Made by a program: the position numbers and the translations under genes
DNA from: a virus
Strand: one strand, 5' to 3'
Virus record (IMG/VR): IMGVR_UViG_3300027141_000011
Coordinates: 1 to 30,733 of that record
DNA length: 30,733 nt
Shown here: piece after piece, positions 1 through 7,039 of the stretch
Layout: the number at the start of each line of letters is the position of its first letter
Position numbering within the stretch: the stretch's first letter is position 1
Notes under the pieces: model-generated
Databases searched by the model: none
What the model was told of the DNA's origin: nothing
Seen by the model: only the letters and a program-made list of their open reading frames with translations

Positions 1-87
1 GATATCCGCAGAAGTAGTAATACTGATGTTGATGTTGCAGCACTTAAGAATGACGCATCTAAATCATGGGAGGGCTTTAATGTATAA
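1..87 (+). CDS. C-terminal end of an upstream phage gene (5' partial)
   Basis: The first reading frame is open from base 1 to a TAA at 85-87 and encodes 28 residues ending in WEGFNV. The gene enters from outside the window. Its stop overlaps the proposed start of the helicase loader (ATG at 80), the coupled arrangement seen throughout this strand, which supports it being a real tail of a gene. Too little remains to identify a family. Confidence 0.5.
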   Translation, partial: DIRRSSNTDVDVAALKNDASKSWEGFNV

Positions 88-769
88 GTTAGGGGAACAA
101 AAAGTTAGACGTCGCTCCTGGATACAGTCTGCTGGTATTCCATACTTGCTTCAAGGTTGGACTTTGGATGATTGCCAACAGTCAGACCCAGAAGACATTA
201 AAAAGATACGTGCTTGGGTTCAAGCTGTTGCTGATGGCAAAGTAGTACGGGCTGCTGGTAACCCATCATGTGGAAAAGGTCTTCTATTATACGGCAACCC
301 AGGGCGTGGAAAAACTACTTTAGCTTTGTCGATTATTCAAGAGATGATGTTAACCCTGCCAATTGAGGCCTTCGACGTAAAGGCTAGCGAGTCATTAATT
401 AGACCTTGTTACTTTATGACCTTTAATGATTTCTTAAACCTCAAAGGTTCTATGATGAATGAGCCGACAGATGACCAAGACACCCTCTATCATGGTGTTC
501 TAGGTGAGTCTTTAGCGGATGCCTACAATATACGTGTATTAGTTTTAGACGATATTGGTAAGGAACATGCGGGTCTCTCTGGGTGGCAAAAGAACATGCT
601 CCATCATCTTTTGCGCACTAGATACAACAACGGATTACCAACTATTATTACCACAAACGTAGAACTAAATGATTGGGCAGGCCTCTATGGGGACGCAACA
701 GAGAGTTTCGCAAGGGGTGCGTTTGCCTATTTACCAGTCGTGTCACAAAGAGGAGACCTACGTAAATGA
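80..769 (+). CDS. DnaC/IstB-like helicase-loader ATPase
   Basis: Probable AAA+ helicase loader that delivers the DnaB-like helicase encoded at 1489 to the phage origin. With the start at 80 it has 229 residues. Walker A GNPGRGKT lies at about residues 72-79, Walker B VLVLDD at about 153-158, and a sensor-like TIITTN follows near the C-terminus, the order expected of DnaC/IstB proteins. The frame is also open upstream with an ATG at 26, but ATG 80 has a GGGAGGG ribosome site just before it, begins where the conserved family N-terminus begins and overlaps the stop of the previous gene. Neighbouring helicase and primase genes support the role. An IstB transposition protein is unlikely because no transposase is present. 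Confidence 0.85.
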   Translation: MYKLGEQKVRRRSWIQSAGIPYLLQGWTLDDCQQSDPEDIKKIRAWVQAVADGKVVRAAGNPSCGKGLLLYGNPGRGKTTLALSIIQEMMLTLPIEAFDVKASESLIRPCYFMTFNDFLNLKGSMMNEPTDDQDTLYHGVLGESLADAYNIRVLVLDDIGKEHAGLSGWQKNMLHHLLRTRYNNGLPTIITTNVELNDWAGLYGDATESFARGAFAYLPVVSQRGDLRK

Positions 770-1080
770 GGAATACTGTGAATGAAGAGTTCAGACTGGT
801 ACAGGTTTTCCTAAGCCAGACTCAGACCCCAGGTCCAGGAATCTACGAAGTATCAGTTCAAGAAGGAACTGAGAAATTATCTTGTACATGTCCTGGCTTT
901 AAAGGTCGTGCCACTTGCAAGCATGTTAAGTTTGTAAAGACGCGCATTGAAAATAATAACGGAAACTATCCTCTAGAAATCTCTAGTCGTGCTTCTAAAG
1001 ACGACGCGGATAAAGCTCGCCAATCTAATACAGACTTTCGAGAATTTGTCATCAAGTTTGGAAAGATAGAGGTATTCTAA
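766..1080 (+). CDS. small SWIM zinc-finger protein
   Basis: 104-residue protein with a SWIM-type metal site: C40-x-C42, then C51-x-H53, within SCTCPGF and TCKHV. SWIM domains bind DNA or protein and often accompany SNF2 helicases, recombination regulators or transposases; this one is little more than the finger plus a charged tail. Its start overlaps the helicase-loader stop by four bases, so translation is probably coupled. The loader before it and the helicase after it suggest an accessory replication or recombination role, but no enzymatic domain is visible. The metal-binding motif is seen directly; the function is inferred. Confidence 0.7.
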   Translation: MRNTVNEEFRLVQVFLSQTQTPGPGIYEVSVQEGTEKLSCTCPGFKGRATCKHVKFVKTRIENNNGNYPLEISSRASKDDADKARQSNTDFREFVIKFGKIEVF

Positions 1081-1097
1081 CCCCATGAAGCATGGGG
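1081..1097 (+). repeat. perfect 7-bp inverted repeat enclosing a start codon
   Basis: CCCCATG at 1081-1087 and CATGGGG at 1091-1097 are perfect inverted complements separated by AAG. The ATG of the next gene (1085) lies in the left arm, so the mRNA could fold with the start codon paired. A GAGG sits about 13 nt upstream. Hairpin control of initiation is an inference. Confidence 0.5.
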
Positions 1098-1492
1098 ATA
1101 TAAGTAACGAGTTACCAAAAAGGCTACTGGTTACCACCGACATTTTTTTAACACTTGAAATTAAAAAAGGCAAAAAGTTTAAAATAATTCCAACTGTTAA
1201 GATAGATAAAAAAATTGACAGGGCCATCCTTAGTTGGTTGTACCTGTATACAAATAGAACAGGCTTTACATTAGAGCTTGTTTCATATGATTTAACGGAA
1301 CAAGATTTATCTACATTGGTTGACCAGCTTGACAAGGCAGGTACTAACCCGTTTAGATACTTTACGGCATACGATACGGTCAACCATTTAGTATCTGAGT
1401 TACCCCTCAGACCTGAAGTTGTAGGTGTCGTTGATATACAATCAAGGCTCCTACGATACGGGCACTGGGGACGGGACTTTAAAGGCTTATGA
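1085..1492 (+). CDS. conserved-type phage protein of unknown function
   Basis: 135 residues between the SWIM protein and the replicative helicase, with its stop overlapping the helicase ATG (ATGA). The N-terminal half is lysine-rich beta-prone sequence; the C-terminal half has alternating hydrophobics and ends with RYGHWGRDF after an LPLRPEV segment. That C-terminal style is familiar from actinophage hypothetical proteins, but I cannot name a family. No Walker, nuclease or metal motif is apparent. The start codon lies inside a small hairpin and lacks a close ribosome-binding site, so the exact start is uncertain. Confidence 0.6.
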   Translation: MKHGDISNELPKRLLVTTDIFLTLEIKKGKKFKIIPTVKIDKKIDRAILSWLYLYTNRTGFTLELVSYDLTEQDLSTLVDQLDKAGTNPFRYFTAYDTVNHLVSELPLRPEVVGVVDIQSRLLRYGHWGRDFKGL

Positions 1493-2712
1493 ACAATGAA
1501 ACTAAATTACTAAGTAAAGTTCTTGCTGACCGCGACCTAGCCCTTTTATTTGAACGTGGTGTACATGACTCCTGGTTTATTGACCCAGATAATAAACAAG
1601 TCTGGAAGCTAACCCGAGAACACTTCACAACTTACGCTGAAGTCCCAAGCCTTGACGTAATTAAACAAAACTTTCCTAACTATAAATTAGTAGATGTACA
1701 AGACTCTCTTGAGTATTTAATAGATGTTGTAGTTAAAGAGCGCCGTGTTGCAGCCACCATCAAGATGATTGATGGTGCTATTAAATTTATTGATGCTCAA
1801 GACCACGAGACAGCGCTTCTTACATTACAGAGCGGGATGTCCAGTCTTGAAGAAGATGGCTTAAGTAAAAGCAGCGACCTAGATGTAACTAACGAGCCAC
1901 TATCTCGTTGGGATGAGTATGAGTATCGCAAGAACAACCCAGGACTTCTTGGAGTTCCAACAGGGTTCCCAACTATGGACCTAGCAACTGGTGGTCTACA
2001 AGACGGGCAGTTAATTGTTATTGTGGCCCCACCTAAGACTGGTAAGTCAACTCTTGCATTACAGATTGCACAGAACGTGCACATGCAAGACAAGAAAGTT
2101 ATGTTCCAGTCTTTTGAGATGAGCAACAGCGAACAGATTACCCGTTATGACTCTATGCGAGCTCGCATTTCCCACAGTCGACTAATCAATGGTTTGTTAA
2201 CACCAGAAGAAGAAGCACGGTATAAGCAAAAGCTTGAGAACATTACAAAGATGCGTGAGAAGTTCTGGTTAGTTGATGCCGCATCAGGTATGACCGTAAC
2301 TGGTATTGCTAGCAAAATTCAGGTCTTGCATCCAGACATTGTATTTATTGACGGTACCTATTTGATGATTGATGAGCAGACTGGTAAGTCCAACGAGCCA
2401 CTTGCTATTACTAACATTACTCGTTCTTTAAAGCGCATGGCTCAAAAGTTTAAGGTGCCTATTGTTGTATCAACCCAAGCATTGAAATGGAAGATGAGCA
2501 AGGGTCAGGTAACAGCCGACTCTATTGGTTACTCATCTTCTTTCCACCAAGACGCAGACGTGTTGTTTGGTTTACAGCGTGAAGATGAAGCGGTAGATGA
2601 CACACGTTTATTAAAGATTCTTGATAGCCGTAACTCTGGACGCGCAGAGGTATCACTTATGTGGGATTGGAATAATGGCCAGTTCCGTGAGATTGATGGA
2701 AGTGACCTATGA
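1489..2712 (+). CDS. DnaB-like replicative DNA helicase
   Basis: 407-residue RecA-fold helicase that would unwind the fork 5' to 3' as a hexamer. The N-terminal about 110 residues resemble the DnaB primase-interacting domain, and the motor domain starts near residue 150. Walker A APPKTGKS is at 180-187 (Lys186), Walker B ends in VFIDG, and a DnaB-type QALKW segment and an arginine-finger region near SRNSGRA follow. It is slightly shorter than bacterial DnaB (about 450-470 residues), as is common in phages. An AAAGG precedes the ATG. Its stop overlaps the primase start, so helicase and primase are translationally linked. Confidence 0.9.
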   Translation: MNNETKLLSKVLADRDLALLFERGVHDSWFIDPDNKQVWKLTREHFTTYAEVPSLDVIKQNFPNYKLVDVQDSLEYLIDVVVKERRVAATIKMIDGAIKFIDAQDHETALLTLQSGMSSLEEDGLSKSSDLDVTNEPLSRWDEYEYRKNNPGLLGVPTGFPTMDLATGGLQDGQLIVIVAPPKTGKSTLALQIAQNVHMQDKKVMFQSFEMSNSEQITRYDSMRARISHSRLINGLLTPEEEARYKQKLENITKMREKFWLVDAASGMTVTGIASKIQVLHPDIVFIDGTYLMIDEQTGKSNEPLAITNITRSLKRMAQKFKVPIVVSTQALKWKMSKGQVTADSIGYSSSFHQDADVLFGLQREDEAVDDTRLLKILDSRNSGRAEVSLMWDWNNGQFREIDGSDL

Positions 2713-3638
2713 CCATAGAGGAAATGGAAGACACACTTGAAAGGCTAGGTATTGAAGTTGTTTCTACTAGAGGTTCCGAAATCCAAGGCTATTGCCCAGC
2801 ACACGTTGAGCGTACGGGCCACGAAGACCGTAACCCGTCGTGGTGGATTAACTCAGACACAGGTGCCCATATCTGTTTTTCATGCCACTTCAAAGGCGGA
2901 CTGCTGTCCTTGGTTTCCTATATTCAAAAGTGGGACTTTGATAAATCTAAAGAGTGGCTTGAAGATGGAACAACAAATCTTAGTGCTGCACTACAAAAAG
3001 CAGTAAAGCCTAAAAAAATATTTGAAGAGTTAACTTATATAACGGAGTCTATGCTTGCTGCGTTTGGTACTCCACCAGATGACGCTTTAAAAGCTAGAGG
3101 GTTAACAGCATCAACCGCAGCAGAGTATGAAGTGTTGTGGGATAACAGACACAGTAATTGGATTACCGTTATCCGCGACCCATACACACATAAGTTATTG
3201 GGGTGGCAGGAGAAGGGTCACAAGTCTAGGTTTTTTAGAAATCAACCTACAGGTGTGCAGAAAAGTAACTCCCTATTTGGTTTTAAACAATACACAGGCG
3301 GAGACATGATTGTTGTTGAGTCGCCGTTAGACGTTGTTCGCTTAGCGTCTGTAGGGATTAAAGGTGGGGTTAGTACCTACGGTTCAATAGTATCCATGCA
3401 ACAGTTTAATGTTATTAGAGGAGCCGATAGGGTTATCTTTGCTATGGACAATGATACGTCTGGGCGTGAGTCGTCCGTAAACCTTTTAATTCTTTGTCAA
3501 GAGTATGGCAAGGAAGCTTGGTTTTTTAATTATGAGCAGACCGAAATGAAAGATGTTGGCGGAATGAGCAAAGCCGAGATACAGTACGGCTTAGAGAAGG
3601 CTCGTCACATGGTTCATGGAAAGAAGGCGCTTCGATGA
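2709..3638 (+). CDS. DNA primase (CHC2 zinc finger plus TOPRIM)
   Basis: 309-residue primase that would make RNA primers for lagging-strand synthesis. The N-terminal zinc-binding domain shows C29, H32, C56 and C59 in the CHC2 pattern. The TOPRIM domain follows at roughly 195-260 with the acidic VVESPLD motif and the FAMDNDTSG motif that bind catalytic magnesium. The polymerase domain is compact compared with bacterial DnaG (about 600 residues) and no DnaB-binding tail is obvious, which is typical of phage primases. It overlaps the helicase gene upstream and the dNMP kinase gene downstream by four bases each. Confidence 0.88.
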   Translation: MTIEEMEDTLERLGIEVVSTRGSEIQGYCPAHVERTGHEDRNPSWWINSDTGAHICFSCHFKGGLLSLVSYIQKWDFDKSKEWLEDGTTNLSAALQKAVKPKKIFEELTYITESMLAAFGTPPDDALKARGLTASTAAEYEVLWDNRHSNWITVIRDPYTHKLLGWQEKGHKSRFFRNQPTGVQKSNSLFGFKQYTGGDMIVVESPLDVVRLASVGIKGGVSTYGSIVSMQQFNVIRGADRVIFAMDNDTSGRESSVNLLILCQEYGKEAWFFNYEQTEMKDVGGMSKAEIQYGLEKARHMVHGKKALR

Positions 3639-4177
3639 TTATTGGACTTACAGGTTATGCACAGTCTGGCAAAGACTCTGTTGCTGATATCCTTGTTAAA
3701 AACTATGGCTATACACGCATAGCTTTTGCAGACCCTATTCGCAAACTTCTTTATGAGATGAACCCTATAGTTAAAGATGGTGGGTATAGGGTCCAACCAG
3801 TTGTTGATAGTTACGGTTGGGATGTTGCCAAGACTGCTTTCCCAGAAATTCGCACTATGTTACAGAGTCTAGGTGTCGGCGCTCGTAAAACTTTTGGTGA
3901 TATGTTTTGGGTAAAGCAAGCATTAAATGAACTTCAGTTGTTTGGAGAAGTTAACTATGTTATTACAGATGTTAGGTATCCAAATGAAGCTAAGGCTATT
4001 AGAGACTACGACAACTCACAGATTTGGCGCATAAGGCGCAGTGGGGTTATCCCAGTAAATGCTCACTCGTCAGAGACCGCCATGGATGGTGAAAAGGTTG
4101 ACCAAATATTTCTTAACAACGGTACCCTTGATGACCTTAAGATTCTTATACAAACTAGAATGAGAGGGTACTCATGA
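3635..4177 (+). CDS. deoxynucleoside monophosphate kinase
   Basis: 180-residue P-loop kinase similar to phage dNMP kinases (T4 gp1 type), which phosphorylate dNMPs to dNDPs in the cytoplasm and so feed DNA synthesis. The P-loop GYAQSGKD occupies residues 7-14, followed by an FADPIRK substrate-loop-like segment and a VRYPNEA segment typical of the family. It starts four bases before the primase stop. With the ribonucleotide reductase at 25669 it gives the phage its own dNTP supply steps. A general adenylate-kinase-like enzyme is less likely because of the FADP and RYPNEA segments. Confidence 0.85.
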   Translation: MIIGLTGYAQSGKDSVADILVKNYGYTRIAFADPIRKLLYEMNPIVKDGGYRVQPVVDSYGWDVAKTAFPEIRTMLQSLGVGARKTFGDMFWVKQALNELQLFGEVNYVITDVRYPNEAKAIRDYDNSQIWRIRRSGVIPVNAHSSETAMDGEKVDQIFLNNGTLDDLKILIQTRMRGYS

Positions 4178-4413
4178 TTATGGAGTATGGGTCCTGGGTC
4201 CTTGCTGTTATAGGTGTAGGCGGGATTTACTTTGTTGGACGTAAAACTATTTGGGGCTGGCTAGTGCTTCTTTTTAACGAAGTCTTGTGGATTGGTTACG
4301 CGCTAACTACTGACCAGTACGGTTTTATCTTTTCTGCTCTTGCCTACGCTCTTGTCTATATTAGGTCTTATATCCATTGGTCTAAAGATAGAGTTAACGA
4401 GATACCTCTGTGA
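4174..4413 (+). CDS. small membrane protein with about three transmembrane helices
   Basis: 79 residues, mostly hydrophobic, with three predicted membrane-spanning stretches: around residues 6-22, 26-44 and 48-66, separated by short polar turns and ending in a charged WSKDR tail. No enzymatic or holin-specific signature is seen. It overlaps the dNMP kinase stop and the SNF2 helicase start, so it is co-translated with replication genes. It might anchor replication at the membrane or modify the host envelope; both are guesses. A second in-frame ATG lies at 4180. Confidence 0.65.
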   Translation: MIMEYGSWVLAVIGVGGIYFVGRKTIWGWLVLLFNEVLWIGYALTTDQYGFIFSALAYALVYIRSYIHWSKDRVNEIPL

Positions 4414-5999
4414 CATTTACAGGAACCCTTTTGCCTTATCAACCTGAGGCTGTTGACCGCATGTGCGAGCGCCAGAAGATGCTAGTTGCTTACGACCTTG
4501 GTTTGGGTAAGACTGTCCTGACTATTGCAGCTATAGAACGTTTGATGGATGAGAACAAAATTACAGAGCCAGGTCTTATAATATGTCTATCCTCATTGAA
4601 GTATCAGTGGGCTAACCAGATTGAGAAATTTACTAATGGAACTTCAAAGGCTTTGGTTATTGATGGAACGCCGAAGAAACGTGCAGAGCAGTACGCTGAA
4701 GCCATGGACTGGCGGACTACAGGGATTGATTACATCGTTCTTAACTACGAGCAGGTTGTTAACGACTGGGATTCCATCAAAGAACTACCACGAGGATTCG
4801 TTGTACTTGACGAAGCCACAGCCATCAAGTCCTTCAAATCCAAGCGCTCCAGAGCAGTAAAGAAGTTAATCAATGCTAAATATAGATTTGCACTCACTGG
4901 TACTCCGATTGAAAATGGCAAGCCTGAAGAGCTGTATAGCATTATGCAGTTCGTTGACGCCAGCGTACTTGGTAGGTTTGACATCTTTGATGCTGCTTTT
5001 ATTGTAAGAAATTCTTGGGGAGCTCCCCAGTACTACCGTAACTTAAAGACCCTGCATGAGAAGATGAAAGAAGCTTCTGTACGTAAAGCTCAGAAAGACC
5101 CAGATGTCGCCCCTTACTTGCCAGACACTATCCACAAAGACCCTATAAAGATTTTCTTTGACCGCAGGGCATCTAAGTTATACGGTCAGGTAACTTCAGA
5201 TTTGATTAATGACCTGGATGAAGCTCAGGATTTATTTGGCCATAACTTTAATCTTCTAGCTCACTACGGCGTTGAGTCTCGTCGAGGCGGTCCAGAGGAT
5301 GAAATGCGTGGCAAGATTATGTCTAAGATTGGCGCATTAAAGATGCTGTGTTCTCACCCAGAGTTGTTAACAACTAGCGCTAAAAAGTTTAAACAGATGG
5401 GTGGAGAAGGCTCAGCTTATATTGCCGAGCTTGTAGACACTGGTAAGTTAGACGGATTAACTAACTCTCCTAAATTAGATTACCTAGTTCAATATGTAAA
5501 AGACCACCTAGAACAGAGCGAAGACAACAAGGTAGTTATATTTGCTACCTATGTAGATATGTTAGATAAAGTCGTTGACGCACTGGGCGTTGACATGTGT
5601 AGAAAGTACTCGGGAAAACTAGATGCTAAAACCAAAGAAGAAAATAAAATTGCCTTCAACACTGACCCCACTATTCGTGTTCTTGTTAGCTCTGATGCTG
5701 GGGGCTACGGTGTGGACCTCCCTGCTGCTAACCTTCTTATCAACTATGATTTACCTTGGAGTTCAGGAAACGCTACGCAAAGGAATGGTCGTATTCAAAG
5801 AGCGTCCTCCACGTGGCCCACAATCGTAATCCAAGATATTCTTATCGCTGGCTCAATTGAAGAGCGTCAACACGAGGCGCTGCAACAGAAAAACTCTGTT
5901 GCTAACGCTATCATTGACGGCACTGGCATGACAGAAGATGGTGGAGTACCATTGAGTGTTGGTAGCTTGAGACAGTTTTTACTTGCAGCAAATGTTTAA
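4410..5999 (+). CDS. SNF2-family DNA helicase/translocase
   Basis: 529-residue superfamily 2 ATPase with the SNF2 layout. Motif I DLGLGKT lies at residues 29-35, the DEAT (DEAH-type) box at 134-137, and motif III LTGTPIENG follows. The second RecA-like lobe has SSDAGGYGVDLP and ends with the NQR-like motif QRNGRIQR. Such proteins move along duplex DNA and in phages are linked to recombination, replication restart or stripping of bound proteins. The GTG at 4410 is chosen because it overlaps the stop of the membrane gene (GTGA) and starts the family LLPYQPEAV region. The stop lies directly against the tRNA-Asn gene. Confidence 0.9.
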   Translation: MTFTGTLLPYQPEAVDRMCERQKMLVAYDLGLGKTVLTIAAIERLMDENKITEPGLIICLSSLKYQWANQIEKFTNGTSKALVIDGTPKKRAEQYAEAMDWRTTGIDYIVLNYEQVVNDWDSIKELPRGFVVLDEATAIKSFKSKRSRAVKKLINAKYRFALTGTPIENGKPEELYSIMQFVDASVLGRFDIFDAAFIVRNSWGAPQYYRNLKTLHEKMKEASVRKAQKDPDVAPYLPDTIHKDPIKIFFDRRASKLYGQVTSDLINDLDEAQDLFGHNFNLLAHYGVESRRGGPEDEMRGKIMSKIGALKMLCSHPELLTTSAKKFKQMGGEGSAYIAELVDTGKLDGLTNSPKLDYLVQYVKDHLEQSEDNKVVIFATYVDMLDKVVDALGVDMCRKYSGKLDAKTKEENKIAFNTDPTIRVLVSSDAGGYGVDLPAANLLINYDLPWSSGNATQRNGRIQRASSTWPTIVIQDILIAGSIEERQHEALQQKNSVANAIIDGTGMTEDGGVPLSVGSLRQFLLAANV

Positions 6000-6072
6000 T
6001 GCCCTATAGCTCAGCTGGCAGAGCGAGCGACTGTTAATCGCTAGGTCCCTGGTTCGAGCCCAGGTGGGGCAG
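6000..6072 (+). tRNA. tRNA-Asn (anticodon GTT)
   Basis: A full cloverleaf is readable. The acceptor arm is TGCCCTA paired with TGGGGCA (one G-U). The D stem is GCTC/GAGC, the anticodon stem AGCGA/TCGCT with loop CTGTTAA, and the T stem CCTGG/CCAGG with TTCGAGC. Discriminator G fits asparagine. No CCA is encoded. The gene begins at the base after the helicase stop codon. Confidence 0.93.
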
Positions 6073-6076
6073 CGAT

Positions 6077-6152
6077 GCGGTTGTAGCTCAGTTGGTAGAG
6101 CGGCACCTTGCCAAGGTGCAGGTCGCGAGTTCGAGCCTCGTCAACCGCTCCA
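6077..6152 (+). tRNA. tRNA-Gly (anticodon GCC)
   Basis: Acceptor GCGGTTG pairs perfectly with CAACCGC. The anticodon stem GCACC/GGTGC encloses TTGCCAA, giving anticodon GCC. T loop TTCGAGC is present. The discriminator is T at 6149 and CCA is encoded at 6150-6152, unlike the neighbouring tRNAs. Confidence 0.93.
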
Positions 6153-6153
6153 G

Positions 6154-6224
6154 TCCCACCTCGTCTAACGGCAGGACGGCGCCCTCTGGAGGCGTCTATC
6201 GTGGTTCGAATCCATGGGTGGGAG
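6154..6224 (+). tRNA. tRNA-Gln (anticodon CTG)
   Basis: Acceptor TCCCACC pairs with GGTGGGA; the U1-A72 pair and discriminator G are characteristic of glutamine tRNAs. Anticodon stem GCGCC/GGCGT (one G-U) encloses CTCTGGA, giving CTG, which reads CAG. T loop TTCGAAT. It starts two bases after the tRNA-Gly CCA. Confidence 0.93.
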
Positions 6225-6231
6225 CTTTACA

Positions 6232-6250
6232 CCCAACGATAATCGTTGGG
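6232..6250 (+). repeat. perfect palindrome upstream of the RHH gene, probable operator
   Basis: CCCAACGA (6232-6239) and TCGTTGGG (6243-6250) are perfect inverted repeats with a TAA spacer. It ends four bases before a TATACT -10 box, covering the region where a -35 element would lie. No T-run follows, so it is a poor terminator. A binding site for the ribbon-helix-helix protein encoded next is the simplest reading, by inference. Confidence 0.55.
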
Positions 6251-6254
6251 CAGG

Positions 6255-6260
6255 TATACT
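6255..6260 (+). promoter_or_regulatory. -10 box TATACT of a probable leaderless promoter
   Basis: TATACT is followed by exactly 6 nt and then the ATG of the RHH gene at 6267, so transcription would start at or next to the start codon. No Shine-Dalgarno sequence exists between box and ATG. The same TANNNT-N6-start spacing recurs at five other genes in this window. Confidence 0.6.
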
Positions 6261-6266
6261 TATAGG

Positions 6267-6410
6267 ATGCCTAACGCACCTAAGACCCCAACGCGTACTA
6301 TCCGCGTATCTGATAGCCTATGGACCGCTGTCCAAAAGAAGGCTAAGGCAGAGAAGATTACCGTTACAAGCGTCATTATCAAAGCGCTAGAGGATTATCT
6401 TAACAAGTAA
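6267..6410 (+). CDS. ribbon-helix-helix DNA-binding protein
   Basis: 47 residues. A short basic N-terminus leads to the strand TRTIRVSDSLW and then two helices (AVQKKAKAEK and SVIIKALEDYL), the CopG/Arc ribbon-helix-helix pattern. These proteins dimerise and insert a beta ribbon into the major groove, usually as repressors. A perfect palindrome just upstream is a plausible autoregulatory site. The start at 6267 is 6 nt after a TATACT box, suggesting a leaderless mRNA. The gene stands alone after the tRNA cluster with no obvious antitoxin partner, so a regulator is more likely than a toxin-antitoxin component. Confidence 0.72.
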   Translation: MPNAPKTPTRTIRVSDSLWTAVQKKAKAEKITVTSVIIKALEDYLNK

Positions 6411-6411
6411 C

Positions 6412-6555
6412 ATGGGCAAGCACCACGATAAGATTGCCAAGGCCTTGGCTCAACGCCAAGCGTCAACCCCCAATGGCTCTGGTTATAAGAAGCCTGGCAG
6501 CATGAACAAGAAGAAGACTGGCTACAGAGGAATCAAGGCTAACAACGCCAAATAG
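6412..6555 (+). CDS. small basic protein, unknown
   Basis: 47 residues, strongly basic (many Lys/Arg and His), beginning MGKHHDKIAK with low-complexity Gly/Lys/Asn sequence to the end. It begins one base after the RHH stop codon, so translation is probably coupled. Composition suggests a nucleic-acid-binding or unstructured peptide, but no family is recognised. It is followed by a new promoter region. Confidence 0.55.
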   Translation: MGKHHDKIAKALAQRQASTPNGSGYKKPGSMNKKKTGYRGIKANNAK

Positions 6556-6559
6556 TAAG

Positions 6560-6600
6560 TTGACAGACCCTAGGACTTGGTATTAGGTTATAACCAAGTT
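6560..6600 (+). promoter_or_regulatory. candidate promoter overlapped by an inverted repeat
   Basis: A consensus -35 TTGACA lies at 6560-6565, with TAGGTT at 6584-6589 as the best -10 (18-bp spacer). An inverted repeat ACTTGGT (6575-6581) / ACCAAGT (6593-6599) surrounds the -10, a position suited to repressor binding. An AGGGG ribosome site at 6609-6613 then leads to the ATG at 6620. Promoter activity is inferred from sequence only. Confidence 0.45.
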
Positions 6601-6619
6601 CAACAGATAGGGGATTTTC

Positions 6620-7030
6620 ATGGATACAACAGCTATCCGCTCGTTTATTAATCAATATCAAAAACTTAAAGATGAAGTAGATTTTTTAAGTAAAAGACAA
6701 ACAGAAATTAAAGGTCGACTAACTCAGTCTATTGATGAGTTTGGCGCCGCCGATGAACGCGGTCACATTGTTCTTACAGTCCCTGCAGAGATGTCAGAGG
6801 AACAAGATGTAACTATTATGAAGCAACGTCGTGTTGCAAAAAACCTAGACATGGATGTAGCAGAAGATATCCTTACTAAAAAAGGTATCCGCGATAAGTG
6901 TATTAAGATGGTTCCACAAATTGATGAAGCAGCAATCATGGCTGCTTTCTATGAGGGGTATTTAACAGAGGATGACATTGACACGATGTTCCCATCTAAA
7001 GTTACTTATGCATTTATTGTAGGAAAGTAA
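6620..7030 (+). CDS. unknown phage protein with N-terminal coiled coil
   Basis: 136 residues. The first about 50 residues are a charged amphipathic helix (YQKLKDEVDFLSKRQTEIKG), probably a coiled coil. A beta-rich middle (GHIVLTVPAEM) and a helical acidic part with EGYLTEDDIDTMF follow. The layout recalls small phage proteins that bind nucleases or DNA (Gam-like), but no diagnostic motif is present and I do not assign that function. AGGGG precedes the start. It leads the next operon, which runs through the MerR-like gene toward DNA polymerase. Confidence 0.6.
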   Translation: MDTTAIRSFINQYQKLKDEVDFLSKRQTEIKGRLTQSIDEFGAADERGHIVLTVPAEMSEEQDVTIMKQRRVAKNLDMDVAEDILTKKGIRDKCIKMVPQIDEAAIMAAFYEGYLTEDDIDTMFPSKVTYAFIVGK

Positions 7031-7039
7031 TAGGCTTAA

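Noticed and set aside
80-769. IstB transposon ATPase
   Set aside because: No transposase, terminal repeats or target duplications; helicase and primase neighbours fit a helicase loader.
973-1383. Minus-strand frame of 136 codons
   Set aside because: It lies opposite two convincing plus-strand genes, has no ribosome site and shows no family motif; a shadow frame.
5623-5829. Frameshifted extra gene inside the SNF2 helicase
   Set aside because: The helicase frame is intact through its final motif, so this alternative frame is a shadow.
6267-6555. Toxin-antitoxin pair (RHH antitoxin plus small basic protein)
   Set aside because: The second protein has no toxin motif and is low-complexity; gene order alone is not enough.
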